From positions 64,001 through 75,903 of the forward strand of contig JACVTC010000262.1 in assembly GCA_016946835.1 (NCBI GenBank): a stretch of DNA of 11,903 bases, read 5' to 3'. Position 1 is the stretch's first letter. Each line of letters begins with the position of its first letter. The stretch comes from Neocallimastix lanati (nom. inval.). Lineage: Eukaryota > Neocallimastigomycota > Neocallimastigomycetes > Neocallimastigales > Neocallimastigaceae. Under the pieces are notes generated by a model that did not search any database, had not been told where the DNA came from, and was given only the letters and a program-made list of their open reading frames with translations. A program made the position numbers and the translations under genes. Below are positions 1 to 10,640 of the stretch, piece by piece.

Positions 1-1680
<1,680 letters not shown>

Positions 1681-1737
1681 TTTTTTTTTTTTTTTTTGGT
1701 TTATTAATAATATAGTCCAAAGTTAAATTTAATTTAA

Positions 1738-1771
<34 letters not shown>

Positions 1772-2465
1772 GTAATAATAATAATAATAATAATAATATA
1801 AAAGAGAAATTAATAAATTATCTTCAATTACAATTATAATATTAACAGTGCTTGAAATAAATGATTTTTTTAAACTCAAAATTAATAATATTATTGATAT
1901 TGAGAAAAAGAATTAGTATTCATAATAATTTATTAATTCTTCCGTCTTTTTTTTTTTTTTTTTTTTTTCAAAATTTCATTTAAAATATATATATCATATC
2001 ATTATATTATTTAATATAAAAATATACATAAATATATCGATTTTTATTGTTTAATTAATAATATTTAAATTTAATTATTTTTATCCTATTTTAAAGTAAA
2101 AAAAAAAAAAAAAAAAAAAATTAATTTAAAATGATTAAATTAAATTATTAAAATATAGTTTAAAAAAATTTTTTTTATCGGTATTTAACAACATTATAAT
2201 TATTCAAATTCATTTTATTATTTATTATTTATACTCTAAAATAAGCCATATTATAAATATGTTAATTATTATTACTTTTTTTACAGCCGCAATTATTGTG
2301 AACTTTAACTTAATTTATTCATTCATTTATTAATTACATGAATATTTTTTTTCTTTTATAAAAAAACAGACAATTAATAAAAAAATGAATATTATATGTC
2401 CAATTTGAGTATAATAATATTTTAAATAGTAATGTGAAATAGAAAGTTATATTCAAAAATAAAGT
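1681..2465. other. AT-rich intergenic region upstream of the Scm3-like gene
   Basis: This gene-free stretch presumably holds the promoter of the minus-strand gene ending at 1680. It contains a 17-base T run abutting the start codon (1681-1697), a 22-base T run (1947-1968), a 23-base A run (2098-2120) and an AAT array. No protein-like frame or RNA gene is recognisable, and I cannot assign a specific TATA element because TATA-like strings are everywhere. Confidence 0.6.
1738..1798 (+). repeat. (AAT)n microsatellite with one AGT interruption
   Basis: About twenty AAT triplets on the plus strand with a single AGT near the middle, 60-120 bp upstream of the start codon of the Scm3-like gene. It lies outside the coding frame, so it is a noncoding counterpart of the (AAT)66 array in the same gene, but with opposite strand polarity. 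Confidence 0.9.
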
Positions 2466-2470
2466 GTATA

Positions 2471-2810
2471 AATGAATTCAGAAAAAAGTTCCTATGCAAT
2501 GATCCTTACCGCCAAGATTATAATATTTCTGTTTAAAGGAAATTCTTACTCCAGATTAGGGTTTGAATTGACTATTTGAAAGAAAATTATGGTCTTCTCC
2601 TTCATCTGGTCCTGTTAACCTGTCTTACTACATTTTCAGCGTTGACGATCCTGGTTAGTTTGCGCTTATACCATAGGAATAGCAATCTTTGTTGAGTAAT
2701 AAGTAATAGGCATGACTTCTGTAAAAAAAAAAAAAAAAGAGCCACAAATTGCACCAAAAAAAGGAGTTTTAGAATTATCACGTTATTAAACAAAGCATTC
2801 CATTCCATAT
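2471..2810 (-). pseudogene. Unidentified coding-like remnant in a GC-shifted island
   Basis: This island is visibly richer in G and C than its surroundings. Minus-strand frames give protein-like pieces separated by stops and frame changes. One runs on from LNYNMEWNALF near 2810. One carries YKRKLTRIVNAENVVRQ around 2630-2680. One further downstream has LTGPDEGEDHNF and YYNLGGKDHCIG, ending near 2481. A 16-base T run followed by ACAG on the minus strand (2721-2738) resembles a 3' splice site. No family is recognised. It may be a dead host gene or a transposon fragment; strand assignment rests only on the longer and more varied minus-strand peptides. Confidence 0.3.
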
Positions 2811-2865
2811 TATAATTTAAATTAATAATGTTTACATCTCCATCATCAAGAAGGAAGTTATATAA

Positions 2866-3165
2866 TCAGTAACACATCACATATATATACACAGTCATTA
2901 AATTACCAATATTAACACGATTTTCACCAATTGATCTATTCACTTTATTATTAGTAAAGATACTATTATCTTCACTATCACTAATATTAATATTAATATT
3001 TTCACTATCAATTCTAATACTATATTATTTCTATTGTTATTATTATTAATGTTTACTCTTCGTTACTACTATCAGAATCAGTACTTGATGCTACATTATA
3101 CATAATATCTGTGACAACAATGCTGACATTACTATTTGATATTGTACAATATTTGGTAATTACAA
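2866..3165 (-). pseudogene. Broken acidic Asp/Ser/Asn-rich coding fragment
   Basis: Two minus-strand frames look like low-complexity protein. From about 3165 to a stop at 3053 the sequence reads into SSTDSDSSNEE, like an acidic C-terminus. From about 3015 to a stop at 2866 a second frame contains SENINININISDSEDNS followed by a less repetitive stretch with NRSIGENRVNIGNLM. An Asn-rich linker in a third frame lies between them. Alternating frames within one compositional style suggest a single former gene broken by indels, possibly continuous with the remnant at 2471-2810. No conserved domain is visible. Asn/Asp/Ser-rich peptides arise easily from AT-rich microsatellites, so this is a weak call. 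Confidence 0.25.
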
Positions 3166-3464
3166 AAAAACGTTAATTATTAGATAGGTATTAAATAGTT
3201 ATTATAAATCTTATTTATTATACTTTGTTAAACTGTAATTTTCCCTTTCATGTAATATTCATTTAGTTAAATATTAATAAATAAAAGTCATATTAACTAT
3301 AAATAATCTATATTAAAATTATGAGATATCAATTATATATATATATATTTATAACATAACTATTATCATTGATATTTTATAATATAATTATTACTATTAT
3401 TTTTAAAAGATGTTATTACTCTTTTTTTTTACAAAAAAAAAAAAAAAAAAAAAAAAAAGAAAAG

Positions 3465-3501
<37 letters not shown>

Positions 3502-3703
3502 TTATTTATTTATTTATTTAATATTTATTTTTATTTATTCATTAATTGTTAATATTATTAATTATATAATTGATCAAAATTTTTCCTTTTTATTTTTCTT
3601 TTCTCATAATTTATTTACTTATAGTTTACTATTTTTATAATTATATTTTAATTTGCCATTATTATTTTGCTTCTGTTTTATGTTTATATATATATATATA
3701 TAT

Positions 3704-3744
<41 letters not shown>

Positions 3745-4034
3745 TTTACTTTTTCTTTTGTTTTTGTTTTTGTTTTTATTTATATATATTTATATATATT
3801 TTTTTTATTAGTATTATTTTAGAAATGCATTACATTATTATTATTTTAATTAGTATAATATTATTCTAATTAAATTATATTAATAACTTTTAATTCCGAT
3901 TATCATAATATATATTATCTATAATGAAATTTTTTATATAAATATATATTACTAATATATTCCAAATTAAAAAAGAAAAAAAAATGGTCAATAATAATGT
4001 ATTATATATTTATCTAATCTATTCTTTCTTAAAT
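3166..4034. repeat. Low-complexity region: poly(A)/poly(T), (TA)n and GTTTTT repeats
   Basis: No gene is seen. The stretch includes an interrupted A run at about 3433-3479, a TA array near 3480-3500, a second TA array at about 3685-3704 running into a T tract of over 30 bases (about 3706-3741), and tandem GTTTTT units near 3756-3778. The open frames here are poly-Lys, poly-Phe or Tyr/Ile alternations produced by the repeats. The right end is the 3' flank of SRP72. Confidence 0.8.
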
Positions 4035-4040
4035 TTTATT
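4035..4040 (-). terminator. Putative AATAAA polyadenylation signal of SRP72
   Basis: Reading the minus strand, AATAAA occurs 12 bases past the SRP72 stop codon (4052-4054) within TAAATAAAATTT. The position is plausible but close to the stop, and the motif is common in this base composition. Confidence 0.35.
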
Positions 4041-4051
4041 TAGTATTTAAT

Positions 4052-6991
4052 TTATTTTCTTCCTTTTCCCTTCTTCTTCTTTGGTTGAGTTTTCTTCTTT
4101 GGACCTTGTTTTGGTGGAGTTTTCTTTACTTCTTCAACTGGAGATTCTGGTTTTTCAGTTTTTTCAACTAATGGAACAAATTTACCACCACCAATGTTAG
4201 CACTACGAGTACCACCAATACCACCACCAGCAACAGAAGCACCTTGTGGTCCCTTATTTAAGTTCTTTCTCTTATTCTTGTAATTAGATCTTTCATACTT
4301 TGGTAACCAACGTTCTGGATCTGGTTTAAAGTTTGGAATAAAGTTTTTAGGAACGAAAGGCTTTCTCTTACGTGGTTTCTTAACACGTGGTTTTTCATTA
4401 TTAGCAACAGTTTGGTTAACCAATTTCTTATAAGTTTTAGTTGAAGCATAAGATGATTCAAGATCATCAATATTAAGCCCTTTAACTAATTCACTTAGAT
4501 GATCAGTTTGTAAGAATTGTTCATATTCTTCTGCCTTTTTAATATCAAACTTAGAAAGTGCAATAACTAAACCAGAAATTGCTTCAACATTAGTTGGATC
4601 AGCTTTAACAAGTTTCTCATAATCCTTAGCAGCTTCTTCTGGATTATTACAATGTAACTTGAAATCAATAAGCTTCTTAATTAAGGCTTGGTCTTCAGTT
4701 GTCTAAAAAATATATTATATAAATAAACATCATATATATATATTTATTATTTATTATTAATTATTAATTATTAATCATCAAATTATCATTTATTAATTAT
4801 TAATTATTAGTTATTTATTTTGAATTATTAAGTATTTAAAGTACTATTATTATTGTTACTATTATTATTAGTATTATTTTATTATTTTCAATTTATTTAT
4901 ATATATATATATTTATTTATTTATTTATTTAAATTTATATAATCAACTTACATCGTTATTATCAATATAAGTTTGTAATAAATCTAAAGACTTTTCAATG
5001 TTGCCACACTTTTCGTTGAGCCATAAAACAAGGGATAAAAGACCGGGATATTCATAAATATCAGAATTTGTACATTTAAGATAAGTTTCTACAGTCTTAA
5101 GAGCATCTTCATACTTTTCTTGAATAATCTTAAATTGAGCAACACTTAAACATAATTTTAATGAATTTTTATTTTCATTGAAATGTTTCTATTTGAACAA
5201 TATGATGATAAAAATGATTAAAAATAATAATAAATAATGAGAAAAAAAATTAAAAATAATTAAAATAATAATAACAATAATAATAAAATAAAAATTTAAA
5301 ATATTAAATATAATAAAATTATTTTATTCTATATAAATTATTATAAATAATATAAAAATATAAAAAGCAAAAAGTAAAATAATAAAAAATTAATCTCTAC
5401 CTCTAATTCCTTAAGAGCTTCAGATGCATTCTTTTGTCTGTAAAGAGCAGCTGGCTTAATTAACTTTAATATTTCTTCTTCTGGATATTTATCCATAAGA
5501 ACATTGGCTTGTTCAATGGCAGCTGTGTACTAGGATTATATATAATAGTAATTAATTTATAAATGTTAATATTAGTAGTTCATATAAATTTGTATAAAAA
5601 TATTATATTTTCATTCTATAAAAAATTTTTAATTTACCTTATTCATGTATAATGAAAGTAAAACACCATTAATTTCAATACTTTTCTTTTGAGCCATGGT
5701 TAATTTATTATCAAGAGCTTGGTTTGATATAGTACGGTACTTTTTACTTGAATCTAAAATATCATTTTCTTTTCTGATAGCAATAACATTGTTTAATGCA
5801 ATAGCAGTAACAACCTCATCTGCAGACCTTAATAATATTAATAATAATGTTATTAATTAATTAATCATATTAATATTTTTAAAAAAAAAAAATTTTTTTC
5901 ATATAAAAATGTTAATATAAATTATTAATATTAAAAAATTTATATTAACAAAAAAAAAAAATAAATAAATAAAATAAATTATTACTTTAATTTTAAAACA
6001 TTTTGATAAAGTTCATTTGCTTGTTTACTATTTCCTTTTAATTGCTTTACGTAAGCTAATTGGACAATGATAATAGATAATTCTTTTTCAATTTCGTCTT
6101 CATTATAATCTTCTTCAAGTAAGGCTTCACGACAAATACTTTTAGCAGTTTCTAATAATTTTTCAGCTTCATCATATTGTTCTTCAGCAATTAATATGCA
6201 TGCAGAATTATAAGCTAATTCATAAGTTTCAGTACTGTTTTCTTTAACATCATCCTTTTAAATTATTTATAAATAAATTAATAAAATTAATAAAAATAGG
6301 ATTATGTATATATATTATTCTTAAACGAATTTATACTTGTTAATTAATATATATTTACTTCAATAATAGTAATGTTATCATAATTCTTGAATGCGGCTTT
6401 AACAGCATAATAGTTGGACAAAATTTCTTCATAATATGTATCATCCTATTAAGAAAAAAAAAAAATATTAATTAAAAATTCATGGAATTTTATTTCTCAT
6501 TATTAATAATTTATAATTAAATAAATAATTACTTCACTAATGTCCTTTAAAATGTCTTGATAGATTTGAAGAGCATCATAATGTTTTTCCATTCTGTAAA
6601 GCTATCATTCAGTTGTTTTTTGTTTATTTATTAATTATAAAATTTTATTAATATATAGATATTAAGAATTTTATTTCTAAATAATAATTAAAATAATAAT
6701 AATAATAATAATATTAATAATAATAATAAACGTACAATTTGTGCCTTCAATTGTAAACAAGGATTCTTTAAATCTTCACTTGTAGAATCATCTTCTAAAA
6801 GATTCGAACATGTTCTAAAGCTTCTTCAAGTTTATCACTACGATAACATGAATAGGCTAATTCGAATAAAAGAGAAGAAGGTCTTTTGGCCTTTTCAATA
6901 ACATCAATGGCTTTTTGATATTCACTAAGTTGAATATAGGTAATAACTTTAGCTTTTAAAGCATCAGAATCATTTGGAATAAGTTTTAAAA
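4052..6991 (-). CDS. SRP72: Signal recognition particle subunit SRP72 (first exon missing, one frameshift)
   Basis: SRP72 is the largest SRP protein; with SRP68 it binds SRP RNA and supports co-translational targeting to the ER. Visible exons, minus strand: 6991-6736, 6601-6533, 6445-6359, 6254-5986, 5827-5638, 5529-5401, 5188-4952, 4702-4052. All junctions are GT-AG and keep frame (donors GTACGT, GTAATT, GTAAAT, GTAATA, GTAAAT, GTAGAG, GTAAGT). About 628 residues are encoded, against roughly 670 in human SRP72. The helical TPR-type part aligns throughout by recall: LYRMEKHYDALQIYQDIL, ELAYNSACILIAEEQYDEA, then TAIALNNVIAI. The last exon holds the RNA-binding motif PDPERWLPKYERS, a GPQGA segment and a Lys/Pro-rich tail ending KKGKGRK. 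The first visible exon starts within the opening TPR, so roughly 20-40 N-terminal residues are absent. A one-base deletion near 6802-6806 puts a TAG at 6795-6797. The copy is either damaged or carries an assembly error. Confidence 0.93.
4703..6735 (-). other. Seven SRP72 introns
   Basis: Introns on the minus strand: 6735-6602, 6532-6446, 6358-6255, 5985-5828, 5637-5530, 5400-5189 and 4951-4703, i.e. 87 to 249 bp. Acceptors are T/A-rich tracts ending in TAG or AAG. All are phase 0 except 5985-5828, which splits a Lys codon after its second base. Introns are visibly more AT-rich than exons, a sharp contrast that makes the boundaries readable by eye. Confidence 0.88.
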
Positions 6992-7033
6992 CTAAAATTT
7001 AAATAATTGATAAAAAAAAAAAAAAAAAAAAAA
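6992..7033 (-). other. Acceptor end of SRP72 intron 1 with 22-base pyrimidine run
   Basis: Immediately upstream of the first visible SRP72 exon, the minus strand reads a T run (7033-7012), an A/T spacer, then TTTTAG ending at 6992. The exon then begins with two bases of a split codon followed by LKLIPNDSDALKAK. An acceptor in this context means an upstream exon should exist. No donor or exon 1 can be recognised between here and the copia remnant starting near 7080. Confidence 0.7.
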
Positions 7034-7081
7034 GTATTAAATATTATATACATAACAAATAAAAATAAATAAATAAATAAA

Positions 7082-7330
7082 GTGATGATAGATGTATTAA
7101 AAGATTTTAATTTAGTGGAATTATTATCCTCGTTATTCATGTTCATATTATTTAAATTATCGTTTACAATAATGTTATTTAAATCAATATTATTATTGTT
7201 TTCATTTAAATTATTATTTTCATTGTTTAGAACATTATTTATGTTTTCTATATTATTAATTATATTTTCATTTATAATATGATTATTTTCATTATTATTA
7301 TTATTTACTATATTATTATCAATTTTTGTA
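7082..7330 (-). other. Asn-rich linker at the 3' end of the copia remnant
   Basis: A minus-strand frame rich in Asn, Ile and Glu, with motifs such as NNVLNNENNNLNENN, follows the integrase C-terminal region and fades out near TKLKSFNTS at about 7100. In copia elements this position is the variable linker between integrase and reverse transcriptase. No reverse transcriptase motif follows. The plus-strand Phe/Leu-rich reading of the same DNA is a shadow. Confidence 0.5.
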
Positions 7331-8318
7331 AAGAGAAATATGAGTCCACAAATCCTTCTTTCTCATATAAATAGTTTGCTGGACATTCCTCTAAACATTC
7401 TACTTCTCTGAAATGGTGTATTCTTTTGTTTTTTATGTCCATAATCCTATATGAGTATTTTCTTGCTGAAACCAAGAAATATTACTTCCTTTGCTTTTGG
7501 AGTGAAATTGAATTTGTTTTCCATATTATCAATATAATAACATTTACATCCAAAAGTTCTTAAGTGTTTTAAAGAAATACTTTTTACTGATATGACTTCA
7601 TCAAGGTATTAAATTATTATTTCCTTCATGAGGAATCATATTATACAAATAAGCCGCATGTCTGACTGCATATTCCCAGAAATTTTCAGATAATTTTGCC
7701 CAAATAATAAAGTTTTAGCTGTGTTTTTATTGTTCATTGTTTGATTTATCCTTTCGGCTTTTCCATTATTTTCTGGACAATATGGTGGAGAGAATGATTT
7801 TTCAATTCCATTATCTTTACAGTATTTTCTTATTTTCTTATTTTTATATTCTTTACCACCATCGGTTTTAAATATTTTAACTTTATGATTTTCAAATTGA
7901 TTATTAAGGTATTTGAGAAATCAATTATAATGTCTGGCGCTTCAGCTTTAGATTTTAAAGTGAATAGCCAAACTTTCCACGAATATTCGTCCAAGAAAGT
8001 TATAAAATATTTTTTGTCATTAATAGAACTGTTATATGGCCCCGAAATGTCAGAGTGTATAACTTCAAGTATCTTGTTTGATATAGGATTGTTCCCATTA
8101 TGTGGGGAATGCTTCATTTTTACTACTTTACATTCTTTACATTTTGGGATCTTGATTTCGTGTAATTCTAAATGTTTAGAAATATTCCTTATACATTGAT
8201 GGCCCATTCTTCTGTGCCATATTTCTAGACTGTTTTGTCCTAAATCATCTAATGATAAAATATTTTGATTATTTATTATACTTTTTGTGTTTATTTTAAA
8301 TTGATTAAAATCAGTTGA
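7331..8318 (-). pseudogene. Copia integrase, frameshifted
   Basis: The pre-integrase zinc-binding segment reads EIWHRRMGHQ, with CKEC about 23 residues on (H-H-C-C pattern), at about 8150-8225. The catalytic core keeps all three acidic residues: D in HSDISGPY (8049-8051), D in KTDGGKEY (7861-7863) and E in GKAER (7753-7755). There are 35 residues between the last two, matching the D-D-35-E rule. Downstream, FWEYAVRHAAYLYN, HLRTFGCKCYYID and VIFLGF match the usual copia integrase C-terminal half. Frame changes lie near 7915-7925, 7690-7700, 7608-7615 and 7465-7475. Integrase inserts element cDNA into the host genome; this copy is not translatable as one chain. Confidence 0.85.
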
Positions 8319-8900
8319 TAGAACGTTCCGATAACATTTTTATCACAGTCAGATATAGTCAATTTTACTTTTTCTTGACTTATTGGCTCAATAACGGATG
8401 TTATACCTATTTTTGCGAATTCGATGGCATTTATCAAGTTTTTATGTGCCTTTTTTGAATATAACACTTTGTTTAATTTTATATGGTAGTTGTTTATGGT
8501 AAATTCATAACTACCATATCCTTCAAAGTCTAAAGTAGTATTGTTTGCACATCTTAGTTGTACAAAATCTTCTTTATAATCTTTCAAAAGGTTTTTATCA
8601 TTAGTTACATGTTCGTAAACTCCACTATCATAATACCATTCAATTGCTTTGTTACTTTCTATATTTCTTTCAATTATGTTTACAGATTTTTCATTGTTAT
8701 CTATATTATATGGTTCATTTATTGATTCAATTATCAAGACATCATTAATATGTGGTTCACATAATGGTCTGATGTCTTCAAAATTATCATCTCTTTCGCT
8801 GTCACTTTCTTCATGTTTGGAAGTTATTTTTTCCACTAAACCAAATGATTTTAATTCTTTTTCTTCATTTTTATGGTTTTTCTGGTAGAGTGATTGTTGC
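8291..8900 (-). pseudogene. Copia aspartic protease region
   Basis: The frame is open from 8900 (just after the inserted LTR-like element) to a stop at 8291. The active-site region WYYDSGVYEHVTND (DSG codons at 8621-8629) matches the copia protease signature around D-S-G followed by H-(M/V)-T-N-D, although the usual DSGA reads DSGV. An acidic spacer (SDSERDD) precedes it, as expected between the Gag knuckle and protease. No ATG opens this piece: it is the continuation of Gag-Pol, not a separate gene. A frame change near 8312-8320 separates it from integrase. Protease would normally cleave the Gag-Pol polyprotein. Confidence 0.8.
8896..8900. repeat. Target-site duplication GTTGC, left copy
   Basis: GTTGC precedes the inserted element beginning TATAAAG at 8901 and is matched exactly by GTTGC at 9672-9676. 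The identical 5-bp flanks, together with restoration of the Gag-Pol frame when one copy and the insert are removed, identify it as a target duplication. Confidence 0.8.
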
Positions 8901-9013
8901 TATAAAGTTTTGGTAAAAAAATAGATTATAAATCAACACTTCAATAATAACACTAAAACACAAAATAATAGTTTTAAAGAACAAGTTTTATTAATTTTTT
9001 AAATATTAAAATC

Positions 9014-9022
9014 TTTATTTAT
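9014..9022 (-). terminator. Putative polyadenylation signal inside the solo LTR
   Basis: The minus strand reads overlapping AATAAAT-type sequence here, downstream of the TATA-like element at 9090-9098. The arrangement is what an LTR would need, but AATAAA is frequent in this DNA. Confidence 0.3.
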
Positions 9023-9028
9023 TTAAAG

Positions 9029-9056
9029 TGTTATTAACAAGAAATCGTTAATAACA
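9029..9056. repeat. 10-bp inverted repeat (hairpin) in the nested element
   Basis: TGTTATTAAC at 9029-9038 and GTTAATAACA at 9047-9056 are perfect reverse complements around an 8-base loop. It lies just downstream (minus strand) of the TATA-like box and would fold in an LTR transcript. Confidence 0.7.
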
Positions 9057-9089
9057 ATTACATCGATTAAAATACATGAAATTTGATAA

Positions 9090-9098
9090 CTATTTATA
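9090..9098 (-). promoter_or_regulatory. TATA-like box in the nested LTR
   Basis: The minus strand reads TATAAATAG at 9098-9090, a good TATA-box match placed upstream of the polyadenylation-like site. The call depends on the LTR interpretation of this insert. Confidence 0.35.
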
Positions 9099-9388
9099 TT
9101 TTAATCTTATTACATTTATAATATATAATTCCTATTGAATTATATTATCTAGCTATTTATTTAAAAACAATACTAACCTAAACTAATAATAAATAATTAA
9201 CTATTACTAAATAAAGAGAATTATAATTAATAACTAAAATAAATATAATCAATTCTAATTGAGTTCATTTATTATTTATTTATTATTTAAATATTAAAAG
9301 TAAATTTATTATATATTTTCTATTTAAAAATAATATAAAAGTTGTCATAATTATTTAATATAAATTTAGCATAAAATGCCGTAAGTTT

Positions 9389-9418
9389 CAACATGACTAA
9401 TTGCATAGTTTCATGTTG
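9389..9418. repeat. 8-bp inverted repeat in the nested element
   Basis: CAACATGA at 9389-9396 and TCATGTTG at 9411-9418 are exact reverse complements with a 14-base loop. These arms contain more G and C than the surrounding insert, so chance pairing is less likely than for pure A/T repeats. Confidence 0.6.
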
Positions 9419-9426
9419 TTAATTTA

Positions 9427-9507
9427 TCTTGTGAAAAAACCTTAACTCTTATTATTTAAATTAAATTACATAAAAAGAAATGATTTTCAAATACTAGTTT
9501 CACAAGA
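9427..9507. repeat. 10-bp inverted repeat spanning 81 bp in the nested element
   Basis: TCTTGTGAAA at 9427-9436 pairs exactly with TTTCACAAGA at 9498-9507. It lies beside the hairpin at 9389-9418, so this part of the insert has a two-stem structure. Confidence 0.6.
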
Positions 9508-9646
9508 GAAATTTTTAATTTATTAGTATGATTGGGAAAAAATCGAAATTATGTTAAAAATATTTTCAATAATTTTATACACGTGATTTCAAATAAATTT
9601 ATTTTAATTTTACTTAAATTTATGATTAAATTTAATTAAAATTATT

Positions 9647-9669
9647 TAAAGATATTAATAATATCTTTA
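9647..9669. repeat. Terminal palindrome of the nested element
   Basis: TAAAGATATTA (9647-9657) and TAATATCTTTA (9659-9669) are exact reverse complements around a single A. The palindrome ends two bases before the right boundary of the insert, so the element end itself is self-complementary. Confidence 0.65.
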
Positions 9670-10600
9670 CAGTTGCCTCCCTTCCTTTTTGTTTTCTCTT
9701 GCTTTCATATTGTATTTACAATCTTTTGTGAGATGTCCTCTTATCTCACAAATATGACAATATAAATTTTTGTTAGTTTTGTTATTGTTTCTGTTTATTT
9801 TCTTAACAAAACTTTTTCCTTTATGATAGTTGTTATTTCTATAACGTTTTTCAATTAGATCTATATCCATTGGATCATCATGTTCATCCATTGTATTTTC
9901 CCAATTTTCTAGATATGATCTAGCTGAAATTCTATCTTTTATACTTTCATATAATTGTCTGGCGGTAGTTTCTAAGGTTACATCTATAATGTTTTTAAAG
10001 TCATTTGGTAAAATATTGAACATGTACTTTAATTTCTCCCTTTCAGTCAAATTTACTCCGGCGTCTTCCATTTCACCGAATATTTCATTTACGCTATCAG
10101 CCATCTTCATTATTTGGCTGCGGTCATTTGCCTTAAGTTTTCGCAATTTCTTGAGCCAGTATTCAATGTCATTATTTATATCACCGAATTTTGAAGTTAG
10201 CTTTTCCATAATTGTGAATGTTTTTTTTCATTCTACTAACTTCCCTTAATATTTTGTCTTCAATGTTTTGAATCACCATAAACATTAACTGAGAGTCTTT
10301 CTCTTCTGCTTTAACAATGATTCTATTCGGTTTGAGTAAACACTTCATTGTAGTTTACATTTTCTCCATGATTTAATTCTAATTCCTCAATAATCTTCAG
10401 GATAGCTTTTACCGTCTTAGATTCTCCATTAGGATTAAGCATATAGTTATTATCATCAGGTGAGAGATAATAACATCTTCTTCAATGAATTCTTCCATTC
10501 CATATCTCCTAGCTGCAGTCATGATAAGGAAATTCCATGTGGAAAAATTGGATACACCACGAAGACGTTGGCCCTTAGCTAAGTTAAATTGATAGGCCAT
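9667..10600 (-). pseudogene. Copia Gag with CCHC zinc knuckle, frameshifted
   Basis: Gag starts at ATG 10600 (MAYQFNLAKGQ). Its N-terminal part contains RGVSNFSTWNFLIMTAARRY, the usual copia Gag pattern of a short G-N-(F/Y)-x-x-W motif near the start. Frame changes near 10460-10475, 10340 and 10218-10226 (the last in an 8-base A run, minus strand) break the middle. The longest intact piece, 10209-9667, includes WLKKLRKLKANDRSQIMKM, a helical capsid-like stretch, and the nucleocapsid knuckle CHICEIRGHLTKDC (C-x2-C-x4-H-x4-C, about 9720-9760). The present stop at 9667 is created by the nested insertion: the codon after GRQ is split by the element. Gag would form the particle that packages element RNA. 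Confidence 0.85.
9672..9676. repeat. Target-site duplication GTTGC, right copy
   Basis: Partner of GTTGC at 8896-8900. It lies inside the last intact Gag codons (minus strand GCAAC), immediately before the element end TGTAAAG. Confidence 0.8.
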
Positions 10601-10640
10601 CTTAATACTTTGTAAAATCGATTTTTAAAATTTAAAGCTT

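Larger units (their letters stand above)
8901..9671 (-). mobile_element. Probable solo LTR nested in the copia element (771 bp)
   Basis: The insert interrupts Gag-Pol exactly between Gag codon CAA and the protease spacer. On the minus strand it starts TGTAAAG and ends CTTTATA, giving imperfect 7-bp inverted ends, and it is flanked by GTTGC duplications. It has no coding frame of note. A TATAAATAG at 9098-9090 followed about 70 bp later by AATAAA-type sequence at about 9022-9014 (minus strand) fits a U3-R-U5 layout. Five-base duplications are usual for LTR retroelements. The terminal TA instead of CA is non-canonical, so a MITE-like DNA element is the alternative. It does not visibly resemble the LTR-like segment at 10641-10918. 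Confidence 0.65.

Noticed and set aside
2490-2515. Minus-strand AAGGATCATTGCATAG resembles U3 snoRNA box A or the end of 18S rRNA
   Set aside because: No U3 boxes C, B or D, and no other 18S 3'-end sequence flanks it; the similarity is limited to about 8 bases plus ATAG.
3410-3869. Plus-strand small open frames rich in Lys, Phe, Tyr and Ile
   Set aside because: They are produced entirely by homopolymer, TA and GTTTTT repeats, with no independent coding signal.
7082-7282. Plus-strand 66-codon hydrophobic frame
   Set aside because: It is antisense to the copia Asn-rich linker; Phe/Leu/Ile content follows from reversed AAT-rich codons.
7885-8199. Plus-strand 104-codon open frame
   Set aside because: It is antisense to the integrase core, which carries clear catalytic motifs on the minus strand.
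8900-9671. Interpretation of the 771-bp insert as a GT-AG intron (GTAAAG ... TATAG)
   Set aside because: Joining at those sites shifts the frame and hits a stop within about 20 codons, whereas removing the insert plus one GTTGC copy keeps the frame.
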